This document shows, one piece after another, positions 33,219-42,904 of a DNA stretch of 64,000 nucleotides (position 1 is its first letter; each line of letters opens with the position of its first letter). The stretch spans positions 1-64,000 of the forward strand of contig NW_025955070.1 of NCBI RefSeq assembly GCF_022376445.1. Reading direction: 5' to 3'. Origin of the DNA: Fomitopsis serialis. Its lineage: Eukaryota > Basidiomycota > Agaricomycetes > Polyporales > Fomitopsidaceae. Both the position numbers and the translations under genes were made by a program. The notes beneath the pieces were generated by a model. It saw only the letters and a program-made list of their open reading frames with translations, ran no database searches and had not been told where the DNA came from.

Positions 33219-36135
33219 GTGTCGCTTCCGGGAAAACTCGTCGGAACTATGTCAATGGATGACCGTCACATACTTGACGTCGGTGAGCATAACTGCTCAC
33301 ACTTGAAACAGCATCGTGGTGTTGACCGTAAAATCCCAATACCAGCTTACGATCATGCACAGGCTACATGGAATGGAAACTATGTAGGAGAATACCATAT
33401 GAATCTCTTGCATGAGCTGCAGGGATACTGTACATGGCGCGGGTCAACTTGTGAACCATTTCTAACAGTTGTACAATCCGCCGGGACGGGGAAGTCATCC
33501 ATGATACGTGCACTTTCCGATAACATGTTCGTCATCCCTGTCTCCCTAGGATATAAGCATGTAGATCGACTGGGAAAGACCTACTTGTCCTCAGGTAGAG
33601 ATACTCTCCCGCAGCCACCACGGTCCCACTGCACACCTGATGTTCCGTCCAGATCTGCATCCTCCTCCGGACTATTGCGTCCTTCGATGGCTCAAAGATG
33701 ACACCAGATACGGGACTGCCTTTGACCGCTGTAGTGCGTTCCTCCAGGCTCTGTTTCAGCATACTCTTCTTGTACTGGGACGTGATTTTACGGAAGAATG
33801 TGCCTCGGGGATGGACGCGCTGCTGAGATCCTTCAACAAGAAGATGCACGATGTTCCGCCGGACGATCGATTCAACGACTATCGAGAACGCTTCTATGCT
33901 GATGTGATTGAATACGCCAAAGCGCTTTTAAAGGTACGTACTGCCACTGCGTATGTGCTCCGCATTATCGACAGTCGTTTGTGCAGCAAGAACGCTACCC
34001 GGAACTGTTGGGCCGTTATCCATACCTCGGTCCAAGGAGCACCAAAGAAAAGCGGCTTCTCGAGCGTTATCCCCCATAGTAGCGTGTTGCCAACTGGAAG
34101 GGTATCTTACAGATGTCTCCATGCGCGGTACAACTGGCGTGACCGGAAGCGCAGGCTCTCGGAGACAGCCGCCGCTGTTTCTCGTTGCCATCGACAACGC
34201 AGAACCCATACTACAGGACGCGGGTACAGAACACGAAGACGGGTACGTATACAGAAGAATCGACAAGTCATCATGCGTCGGGATTGAAGTTATCTGCCGT
34301 TTGACGCGTATGTCCGTCTTTTTCGTACTTTTATCGAGTACACCCGGAGACGTGTTGCGCCCCGTGCGGCCTAAGTCCATTGGAGAGGATCTGTCACGCA
34401 CACGACCTTTCACAAATCTTGGGTTTGATATCTTGGCACAGAGGATATCCGTTGCCGGCTTCTCCCTTCGACGCGTGGTTAGTAACGAGTACATGGCACA
34501 TCTAGGCCGACCCGCGTGCGTATCTCATGATTCCATGCATCCCGTAGTTGACAGAACCATCACGTCTCACAGGTTCGGTCGTCTCTGGGATGTCGGGGTG
34601 CGGGAGGAACTGATCGACATCGCGGCTCGCCTACTGCTGAATTCCGACCACCTTGACGGCCCGTCGACCGACGCGCAGACGTTTGCGTGCCTGTCGCACC
34701 GCCTGGCTCTACCGCTGGTCTCCGTAACGCCGTCGGAACAACGCGCAGAGCAGGAACAGATCCAGCACCACCTGCGTATATGCCTCGCGTTCGACCCGAC
34801 GTCCGGCGATTTAGTCTCGGTAGCTCCGTCAGAGCCTCTACTCGCCGAGGCTGCCTACTATGCGATGCGCATACGGTCCATGGACACTCCGCAGGCTCTT
34901 AGAGCCATCTTTGATGCTTTCTCGATCGGAGTGGGACAACAGGGCGACGTGGTCCTGCAGGCGCTTTTGATCGCGGCGCGCGACGCTGCGGTTGGAGACC
35001 CGCTCCCTAATGGCCTTCCCCGCTGCCCGGTTGACGAAAAAGAGAACCGCCGCTTGATGTCGTCAACGGCTTTCTTTCGAAAGCTCTTCAAGCCATTCGA
35101 AGTTGCGTTCGACCACGAGGGACACTCCTATGCGACTGCGAGCGAACGTCATCAGGCGGAAACCATCCGTCGCTTTCACGCAGACTTCCAGAACTGCAAC
35201 GTGCACTTCAATCACTTCATCTCCGTACAGCCTGACGTCCTCCGAGCGAAGTACCTCCTCGCACTCCTGGCCCGCGGCGCTGCGCCCCAATGCGCGAGTC
35301 ACGGATGTGGCGTAGACGCTGTCTTGACGATGACAGATGGGTTCGACGCGACGTCTGAGGCCCTTCATCTCGTACTCTTCAAGACGACTCAGAGCAGACG
35401 GACAGAGGATCTCGACGGGATGTTTGCTGCCATGGATCCATACGACCTCGGGATCTGGGATGCAGGTCGGGTTGCGTCAAAACCCCTTGTGCGCATCCTG
35501 TTTGCACCGTTTGTGGAGCATGACGAAGGGAGTTTCAGTATCGAGAGGCGGACCAGCCTACACGGAGCACGTCGTGATGACGAGTCCACCACCGTTGATC
35601 CTGGGTGCTACGATATCGTGGTCACTGGTCTGTCGTCGACGATCCTTGGACCTATCGAAACGAAGGATGTGGATAGCTGGGATGCGCTCCTCCATGTCGG
35701 CTCACGCCATGCCGATGTCGGGAGTACCATTTCTAACAAGTCCGCTATGTCCCATGCTGCACAACCTGGTATGGGTAGCGAGGCAGGACATTGGAGGTCT
35801 TGGGTCGACGGTGTGGTATAGGACATTCATACGTGCTTCATCATGTCAATTCTGTTTTGTCCAAGTAGAGCGTGATGTCACGGTTACCGTATGTGCTGAG
35901 AGCTGAGGAAACAGGCCAAGTACAGTGATTACGGCGCTTGCACATGTTCTGTCGGGATAGTTTGAATCTCTCCGCCAACATGCAAAATGATCACTGCAAG
36001 ACGAGTCGCTTGAACCATATTTCCGCGTTGAGCTCATGTTACTTATCGTCAGTCCACTGGCAAGTACATTGGAATGAGCGGGGCCTGGGGCAATGTGTTT
36101 TCGTGCAAACAAGTGCAAGCAACGCGTGGTGGACG
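33219..36135 (+). repeat. Direct duplication block, copy A
   Basis: Matches 42905-45873 over about 2.9 kb: a whole gene plus ~310 bp of 3' flank up to gcaacgcgtggtggac. The part from about 34440 to the end is nearly identical between copies, while the first 1.2 kb is clearly more diverged. Confidence 0.85.
33255..35821 (+). pseudogene. Large P-loop protein (CRN-like family), copy A with a -1 frameshift
   Basis: Exons 33255-33594, 33653-33933 and 33987-35821 match the intact copy at 42990-45563. Exon 1 has a Walker A motif, Gln-Ser-Ala-Gly-Thr-Gly-Lys-Ser, after Pro-Phe-Leu-Thr-Val-Val. Exon 3 is 1,835 nt, not a multiple of three, against 1,848 nt in the intact copy. One base is missing near 34070-34080, where the first frame reaches TAG while the remaining ~580 residues continue in another frame. 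Sequence downstream is otherwise well kept, so the break is recent or is a sequencing error. Confidence 0.75.
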
Positions 36136-36137
36136 AC

Positions 36138-36285
36138 TCTGCCGTCGAAGCCTCTGGTACGCGTCCTATTCGCGCCCTTCGTGGAAAGAAAAAACGAGAC
36201 GGCGTATCTCAGCATCAACAAGCATAGTATGGCTACACCCGGGCCTCTAGAAGACTGCAAGGCGTACGAGTCGACGCTGACATAG
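36138..36285 (+). pseudogene. C-terminal fragment of the P-loop protein family
   Basis: Starts exactly where duplication block A ends. It reads Ser-Lys-Pro-Leu-Val-Arg-Val-Leu-Phe-Ala-Pro-Phe-Val-Glu-Arg, matching the same C-terminal segment in the full copies (…Lys-Pro-Leu-Val-Arg-Ile-Leu-Phe-Ala-Pro-Phe-Val-Glu). It then diverges and stops. A relic of a further copy. Confidence 0.65.
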
Positions 36286-36443
36286 AACAATGATTTCTTG
36301 AACGGTCACGTGTAACGTGCCACTCACAGTTGAACATGACGGTGGCGTCTGCGGCGTGCGCATTGAACGTCTGCGTGAAGGCCTCCGGTTTGTCCGCCCC
36401 ATCCTGTTCTCCACTGACGACCTGCTCGTCTCAACGCTGTCCG

Positions 36444-36857
36444 TCAGAAATGACTGCTAAACTGGACCCGAACTGGCACACAGTACGCGTGCGTCCGAGA
36501 CGGCTCATCGAGTTCAGGTCCTCCCTCGAACTCGTGCGCACCATGGCTGATGCTATTACCGGTACATCGTAATGCACGCGGATACCCGTTTTCTTGCTGA
36601 GAAGGCTCCAGCGCACAAAGGGTACTAGAGGCTGGGTTCATCCACAGGAATATCTACCCGGAGGCCATCATGACATTCGAGGAAACGACACCCACGGGAG
36701 CGAGCCGCACCTACGGCGTCCTCCTGGATCTCGACAACGGGGCGACCCGCAGACACTTTATATGTGGAAACAACGTCGATTCTCTTGGCCATCGTCACGC
36801 TTCGAAGAGCAATGTCTCTGAGAACCTCGGACTCGATGGCCAAGTTTCGGAACTGTA
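36444..36857 (+). pseudogene. FunK1-like kinase fragment
   Basis: Pieces in two frames resemble the catalytic-loop part of the fungal FunK1 kinases. Glu-Phe-Arg-Ser-Ser-Leu-Glu-Leu-Val comes near 36510. Then His-Lys-Gly-Val-Leu-Glu-Ala-Gly-Phe-Ile-His-Arg-Asn-Ile (about 36615-36655) takes the place of His-Arg-Asp-Ile, followed by Gly-Val-Leu-Leu-Asp-Leu-Asp (about 36715) in place of Asp-Phe-Gly. There is no N-lobe and no C-terminal end. Similar to 39471-39861. Confidence 0.5.
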
Positions 36858-37073
36858 GTGGCAGGTACGCCCTTTGTCTCTCGACCGTCTTCAACTGACA
36901 AGCGGAGCCTCGCAGTGCCACAGTATTATACAAGACTTCTGCACATATGATCCACGAACGTCACCCTAGTTATGTACTTATATGCTTCAATGATTAGGCA
37001 TCAGCCGTTTCTTCAACCAGATGAGTGCGTCACGACGCGTCGAATTATGACGGGCCATGACCCTGAATTGACT

Positions 37074-38387
37074 TCACGATGGCGTTGACGACACAGTTTT
37101 CTTTGCATACATTGCAGGAGTGGGGAGTTCTTGAGTATCGGCCAATCCCGCTGCGTCGATCGCCTTGATGTCTTCAGGCGAAAGCTCTTGAAGGATACAT
37201 CCAGACAAGTGAGTGGTTAACAATGCTGTCGACGGATCGCGACGCGAGGGTGAAGACGTACCGAGTTCTCCTGCGGAGAATATATCCTCCAAGCGCTCCT
37301 TCTTCGTGCTCGAACTACGAACACCTCCTGGTGAGTGGTCGACGATCATACGTACGATGATACGATACACACGTCACTACCACGACGCCCTTCGACTTTG
37401 ACCATGCAATCAAGACTTGCTCCGGTTTGACGCCCAGGCGTTGCGCTATCTCATGTGCGAGTCTGGCGACTAGGCCATCGGAGTAGTGTATCAGAGGACT
37501 GTATGTTGGAATCAGCTCCCAGCCAACGTTCTCAAGGGTGTCACGCACAGAAGCGGACATTATCCCTCGACCACGATCCCTTCCTTCTTGCAAAACTCGA
37601 TGACAGGCCCTTGTATATGCATAACTTGCGGGTGAACCATGATCTGTTGCTTCCCATTCAGTACGCATAGATCAAGAACATGGCGTTCGCACGACGACTG
37701 ACCTGATTGACCGCAGGTCTGATATTTGCGCTCTCCAACAGTATCTCCAGGTGGCTGACCATGAACTTGCTCACGCCGATACTCCTGCAACCGGGAACAG
37801 TTCCTCACAAGAGCGCCGATGAAGTACGTCTACTCACTTCGCCAACCCTGCCTCATTGATGCCCTCCATCTTCTTCCAGATTGTCGGTATGTCCGGTTTG
37901 GCATGGTTGGGTCCGTGAATCAGGTAGAGGTCCACGGAATCGACGCCGAACTGTCCAAGGTACGTAAGTTTTCTTCAACCACTTCTTGACAGCTTCGATA
38001 GCGATCTTACCCAGTCACAGCTGTTCCGTATGGACGTGTCGATGTCCGCAAGGCTAGAGTACTTCGTGGTGATGAATATGTCTTCGCGCTTCAGTCCACT
38101 CGCACGAATAGCCGCTCCGGCCTCCGCTTCGTTCTTGTATACTTGGGCGGAATCTTTGGTGTAAAACACGGTGAGCAATGATCCAAGTGCATGCCAGCAT
38201 CAAACGACCCACCGATGTGAGTGAAACCGACAGAGAGCGCGTTGCTGACGTACGCGATTGCCTCCTCTCCGTTGCCGCGCCTCCAGGTGCCGTAGGCGAT
38301 CCTGGGGATGCGATTCCCTACACATCATGATATATCGTTAACGCGCAGCCGGAAAATCATCAAGGACACTATACAACCATCGTTCAT
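37074..38387 (-). CDS. Aldo-keto reductase
   Basis: NAD(P)H-dependent carbonyl reductase family. ATG at 38387 gives Met-Asn-Asp-Gly-Asn-Arg-Ile-Pro across a first intron. The tetrad is visible: Asp and Tyr in [12 protein letters not shown] in Ile-Thr-Thr-Lys-Tyr-Ser-Ser, and His in Leu-Tyr-Leu-Ile-His-Gly-Pro-Asn. Further markers are Ile-Gly-Val-Ser-Lys-Phe (about 37770), Pro-Ala-Val-Asn-Gln, and a C-terminal cofactor-end segment Val-Val-Thr then Ser-Ser-Thr-Lys-Lys-Glu-Arg (about 37320). About seven exons. A short in-frame TAA near 37560 falls in what I read as an intron. Resembles the 2,5-diketogluconate reductase-like group; substrate unknown. Confidence 0.8.
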
Positions 38388-39470
38388 AGTGAGAGGAGCC
38401 CACAACATCGTTGCGTCTACGAGTGTTGTGGCCAAAAATTGATCAGAGGCGGGAGTCGGATGATACGCTCCAGCACTCCCTCGGTTTTAAAGCCATGTTG
38501 TCTCCATGGACTCACGGCGTGTCTACCTCTGACAGTTGGCATCATGAACCGTCTCCATTTTCCGCGTCTACATGATACTAGCTGCAGCAGTGAGAGCTTC
38601 GGGGCAAACGACACAATAAACGACACGACAATGCCCGAATAAGCAAATTTGTAGGCTGGCCACTGATGCCAGTTCACTGACCAAGATGATAAGTACGGCA
38701 TTGCACTCACGCTAGCAGACAATCTACTGGATACTTCACACTTCTTTTCTCGTTTCACGCGGTCCTGGCTCGAGTGGTCGTCCTCTCCGGAGTCCCTGGA
38801 CCCAGGTTAGATCAGTGCCACAGGCAGGAATTTGGTCGGAAGAGCGAGCGCTGCTAAGATTACATAAGCAGGTGTAAAGCGCCCGTACGCGTGTGGCCAA
38901 CGTGTGGCCAACTTGAACTTGGTCTAGTCTCCGTAGGCAGACCCTAAACACGACCTTATTGAGTGGGGAGGCGGTCGTATATGGAACTTGGTCACTGGCA
39001 CAGTGTGGCCCGCCACCCCTCCTCGCTCTCCTCCTCGTCTCTTGCATCGTTGTCTTTCCACCTCTTTCGGCAGGCACAGCTTGAGCTCTCGCGCGCTGAT
39101 CTGGGGCGGGTGGGTTTCCACATTGTACATAGGTACGTATCCTCCGTTGGCCCGCTCTAAACCGCCGGCCTGCGACTACACTAGTACTGGGCCACGTACT
39201 GTATCGTGATACTCGCATTGAGCGTACTGCGACTTCCTCAATTCTCGATTCTACCACTGCATCTGCGCAGCACCCTTCTACTGTCCAGGGCTCCGAGAGG
39301 ATATGCTCACCTAGAGGGCATCTCAGCTCGTACAATGCCATTTCGTCCCTTTTGCCAGTGTCCTGTTGCTTGAAAATGCGATGACCTGCAAACATGCAAT
39401 AAACGAACTTCCTGTATAGTAACGACGACCGACCTCTGACATCTTGGGCTCTTGCTGATTCGCCTACAAC
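38388..39470. other. Intergenic
   Basis: No gene recognised. A 10-11-bp direct repeat (cgtgtggccaa twice, about 38890-38912) is the only visible structure. Confidence 0.35.
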
Positions 39471-39861
39471 ATGAGCATTCCCCTCCGCCGACTATCACCG
39501 CACATCATCAAAGTGAAGCCGCGGCGCCTTAGCGAGTTCCGCAGCTCATGGGAGATGGTCGCCGCAATGCTCTGCGCGATACTTGGTGCGTATGCCAGTA
39601 CTCCGCATTGTCAGACTCGCTCTAATTCGTTGTTCTATCATCGTTTCAGCGCACGAAGGATACTACAAAGCGGGTATCCTCCACGGGAATGTATCCGAGG
39701 ATAACATCAAGATTCTCGAAGGGAAGGCTGAAGATGGAGGAGAGAATGTCGTGTTTGGCGTGCTGCTGGACATCGATCGCTCAGACGACTGCAAGCCGTT
39801 CAGGCGCACCGACAAGCTACCCGCGAAGAGCACTTACAATGAAGAGGAGGAGGTCGATTGA
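39471..39861 (+). pseudogene. FunK1-like kinase fragment
   Basis: Two pieces joined by a likely intron (about 39585-39650). The first has Arg-Arg-Leu-Ser-Glu-Phe-Arg-Ser-Ser-Trp-Glu-Met-Val. The second has Ala-His-Glu-Gly-Tyr-Tyr-Lys-Ala-Gly-Ile-Leu-His-Gly-Asn-Val-Ser-Glu-Asp-Asn-Ile, where His-Arg-Asp has become His-Gly-Asn, and Gly-Val-Leu-Leu-Asp-Ile-Asp-Arg. It covers only the catalytic-loop region of FunK1 kinases and ends early with an acidic tail. Probably a truncated, catalytically dead remnant, though it could be expressed as a small protein. Confidence 0.5.
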
Positions 39862-39949
39862 TCGATTTGTACGAGCCACTGGTACGTATGGACTGTTGGT
39901 GATCTATGTCGCAGAATGTCACGTTGCTGAGATCATCGTGTAATATCGA

Positions 39950-41540
39950 AGGACTTGAATGCATTATTGTTTTGCAGTGTTGCTCGTCACGCATCCAGTT
40001 GCGCCAGGACTATGGTACATGTTAGCGTCGCCGGTCCCACTCAACGCCTGGAACTTAGTGCGTGACTTGTGTGAGTATATGCATGACAAGTAGCCGGTCC
40101 ACGTCTGTGGAATACCCGACGCGGTAAACAATCCTCTGTAGTCTGAGACACGCTTGCCCATTGGGTACGAAAATCAGGCCCGTCCCGCATCCGGGCGGGC
40201 TACAAATCGCTTACACTCCATGGCCGAAAGATCCGAGTAGACACTGAGGTATGTGATCCCGCCCGAGGCGCCTCTTTCGTTCGGACGTTTTGACAGCAAC
40301 CCGCAGAGCAACCGCAGAGCATCTACGTTCCCCGATCTCTGCTGGCGCAATGCTGGCAGTGCCCACTGTTTTGGTGAATCAGGAGACTTACGGTTGGTTT
40401 GGACTTCACCTAGTGCGAGTGCCGATCGACAGTACTGCTATGTCGGGCTAGAATTCCTACAATTTATCGCAACTTAACCAGGTACTTTCGGTGTGTCCTG
40501 CCCAAGAGTCGCGCCTGTGGTACTCAACTCACCGCTAAGAAACCTAACCCGACCGAGATCCCGACCGGGCACAGTACGGGGCGCTCTCCGTATGCTTACT
40601 ATGTAAGTCACGTAGATCAGCACCGCATTCACACTGTCAATAATCATGCACTGTCACTCATGCGCGCTATAGCATGTAGATCTGCGGGAATCCGATGCTG
40701 GAAGACCACCACGAAGCGCCTTGAGCGCCTGCGTTCGGACGTTGCAGCGATGGGAACGGTTCTATATGATATCTATCACAGACGGGACTTCAAGCTTTGT
40801 GAAGGGCTTGCACTACTGACACCATAGCGCAGGCATGAAGCAGCCAGTAATGTTCGTCTTGTTCTCTGCAGCTAAGTAACGGGCTCCTAAAGTTTGCATT
40901 GAAGTTGTGCTGATACGTCTTTCGCTCAAGCTTTCATCCGCTCGCGAGCCGCCGTGCGTCTCGTCTCCGACGTCTCGCCGTACCCATCGGGTCGCGTGTG
41001 GGTGCACCCGGGCCAGGTGCGTCAATCTGAGACAGTCCGCACCTTGTTGTTTCGGCTACCAGTGTAGAGGATGCGTGTAACCCGGATCTTCTACAGCCGC
41101 CAGCTAAGCTGGCAATACTCGGACAAACAACATGTGATCCTCACGCCGCACGGTATATTCTCCTTCAGCTCACAATGTTCACGGCATACGCTAATGTCGC
41201 AAAGATCTCGTAGGGACTCAAATGCCTGTTGAATATTAAGGTGGACCTACGGTTGTTACGGAGCCCATTCACTCCATAGATGCGAGTATTATGACTTTGC
41301 AGCGGGAAGGCATGCGGTGTACTGTTGGTGTGTGGTACACGAACGCCGCAGATTCCCGTGTTCGTTGCCCGTCTGCTTCTCTAGACTCTTGGGACATTCC
41401 CGATAGCCGCTTGTGCAGCGCTGGGAGCTCTACGTATAAAAGAAGTCCGCCCTCTCCCCCATTCCTCAGCTCACTCTTCTCATTCGAGCTCATCCCAAGT
41501 GAGGGTACTGGTTGGTGAGTACTGTAACACTCCTGACTGT
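39950..41540. other. Gene-poor stretch
   Basis: No gene recognised. Open frames are short and without resemblance to known families. Confidence 0.35.
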
Positions 41541-41544
41541 TTGG

Positions 41545-41931
41545 AATTTTACACATCAGCCCCAGAAGCCGATCATAAGGATAGTGTTTGCGCTTGCCGT
41601 CCCCGATATCAAGAGCAAGGTTCGCATAACGAAGACCGAGAAGATCGTCAGCAAATCCGAAGATGGCAAACATGCGGGAAAAACAAAAACCTTCGACGCA
41701 TACGACATATGGATCGCGGGATTGTCTCCAAGAGTACTTGGGCCCATAACCCCCCAGACGCAGGACGTCTGGAAATCACTTCTTGATGCCTCATATGGAT
41801 GGGATAAGCTATACGCAAGTGTAAGCGATGCCGAAGCCGATCAGATGAGGTCTATGACCCCAGGTGCAGGCACAGGACTCCGGCATTGGAATGGCTTCAT
41901 TGAGGATTATGATGCGAGTAGAGCAGCCTAG
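41545..41931 (+). pseudogene. C-terminal fragment of the P-loop protein family, diverged
   Basis: Reads Lys-Pro-Ile-Ile-Arg-Ile-Val-Phe-Ala ... Tyr-Asp-Ile-Trp-Ile-Ala-Gly-Leu-Ser ... Leu-Gly-Pro-Ile ... Gly-Leu-Arg-His-Trp and stops at 41931. The full copies have the same order (Lys-Pro-Leu-Val-Arg-Ile-Leu-Phe-Ala; Tyr-Asp-Ile-Val-Val; Leu-Gly-Pro-Ile; Gly-His-Trp-Arg). About 125 residues with no stop, so either a relic or a small expressed domain. More diverged than the tandem copies. Confidence 0.6.
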
Positions 41932-42521
41932 GATCAATCTGGAGAGGGGATGGCTTACACGATCTTCGGCAGAGTGACATGGACACGTCGCATCGGCCGC
42001 CATGTACACTCTCCGCAGTAGGCTGTGGCGTGATTGATACTAAGTACTATGACTCATGTAATGTATTGCTTGATGGCTACATACCAATGGCATATGAAAG
42101 CATTGGGAACGATCCTGAAAAGCGCATACACGGGCCCTGATCATGGTACGGACGTACCGTGGCGGACTTTAAGTACTAAGTAAATTCACGTCGGTATTGA
42201 GTTGGGCGTTCGTAATCGTATCGTCACGCAACATCCAAGTCATAATTTGTCGCGGAACTAGCGTAACAAGAGACTGACCTCGTGAAGAGCCGAGTACTGA
42301 GTACTGAGTGCGTGCGTTCCGAGACAGTGAGATAAAGCCGGATCACGTTGGGCCACAATTTGCTGTATCGCCGTCGATGATACTTAATCGTAGCGGCGCA
42401 AGCGCCATCCCCCGACTCCTGGATGGAACTCAGTCTACCGCAATTGCATTATAGTACATATTACTTATGTACTGTAATATTTTACCATTCGAACAGTATC
42501 GAGACTCAATGGAGGCCCTCA

Positions 42522-42549
42522 CGCCCGCGGCGGCTTCGCCGCCCGGGCG
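42522..42549. repeat. GC-rich hairpin
   Basis: cgcccgcggcgg-cttcg-ccgcccgggcg forms an 11-12-bp stem with one bulge and a ttcg-type loop, in an otherwise AT-rich stretch (42440-42680). It could be a small transposon end, a transcript terminator or chance. Confidence 0.6.
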
Positions 42550-42904
42550 TCTCGGGCTTCCACACCAACACAGGAAATATACGTTGAATGGGCGAATGAA
42601 CAGGCTATATTGCACAAATTTACCTTTCAAAGTGTCTGTAGCGATTGACAAAATTAGTGATAATTATGAAGATCCGAGCCGACGGACGACAAAGCCCTCC
42701 CTCCTTCCGGTCGGAGTCGGGGATCAAGTATATACTTAGACAAGTCACCGCGTCCTGCAGTTAGTTTAGGTTAGTTTGCGCTGCAAACGGGCGCTCATTG
42801 CCACGTCGCGCGTCAGCGCTTCAGCGAGCTTCAGCGGTCAACCGGTCAAGCTTTCACTGAGAGGTCAGAACCGCGCCGCTTCCGAGTCCGCTCCTATTCG
42901 ACTT

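Noticed and set aside
34312..35368. Arg/Ser-rich frames overlapping the P-loop genes (also in copy B)
   Set aside because: Present in both duplicates only because the coding frame is conserved; translations are not protein-like.
40175..40202. cccg...cgggcggg inverted repeat as a terminator
   Set aside because: Bacterial-type terminators are not expected in this fungal DNA, and the stem is short.
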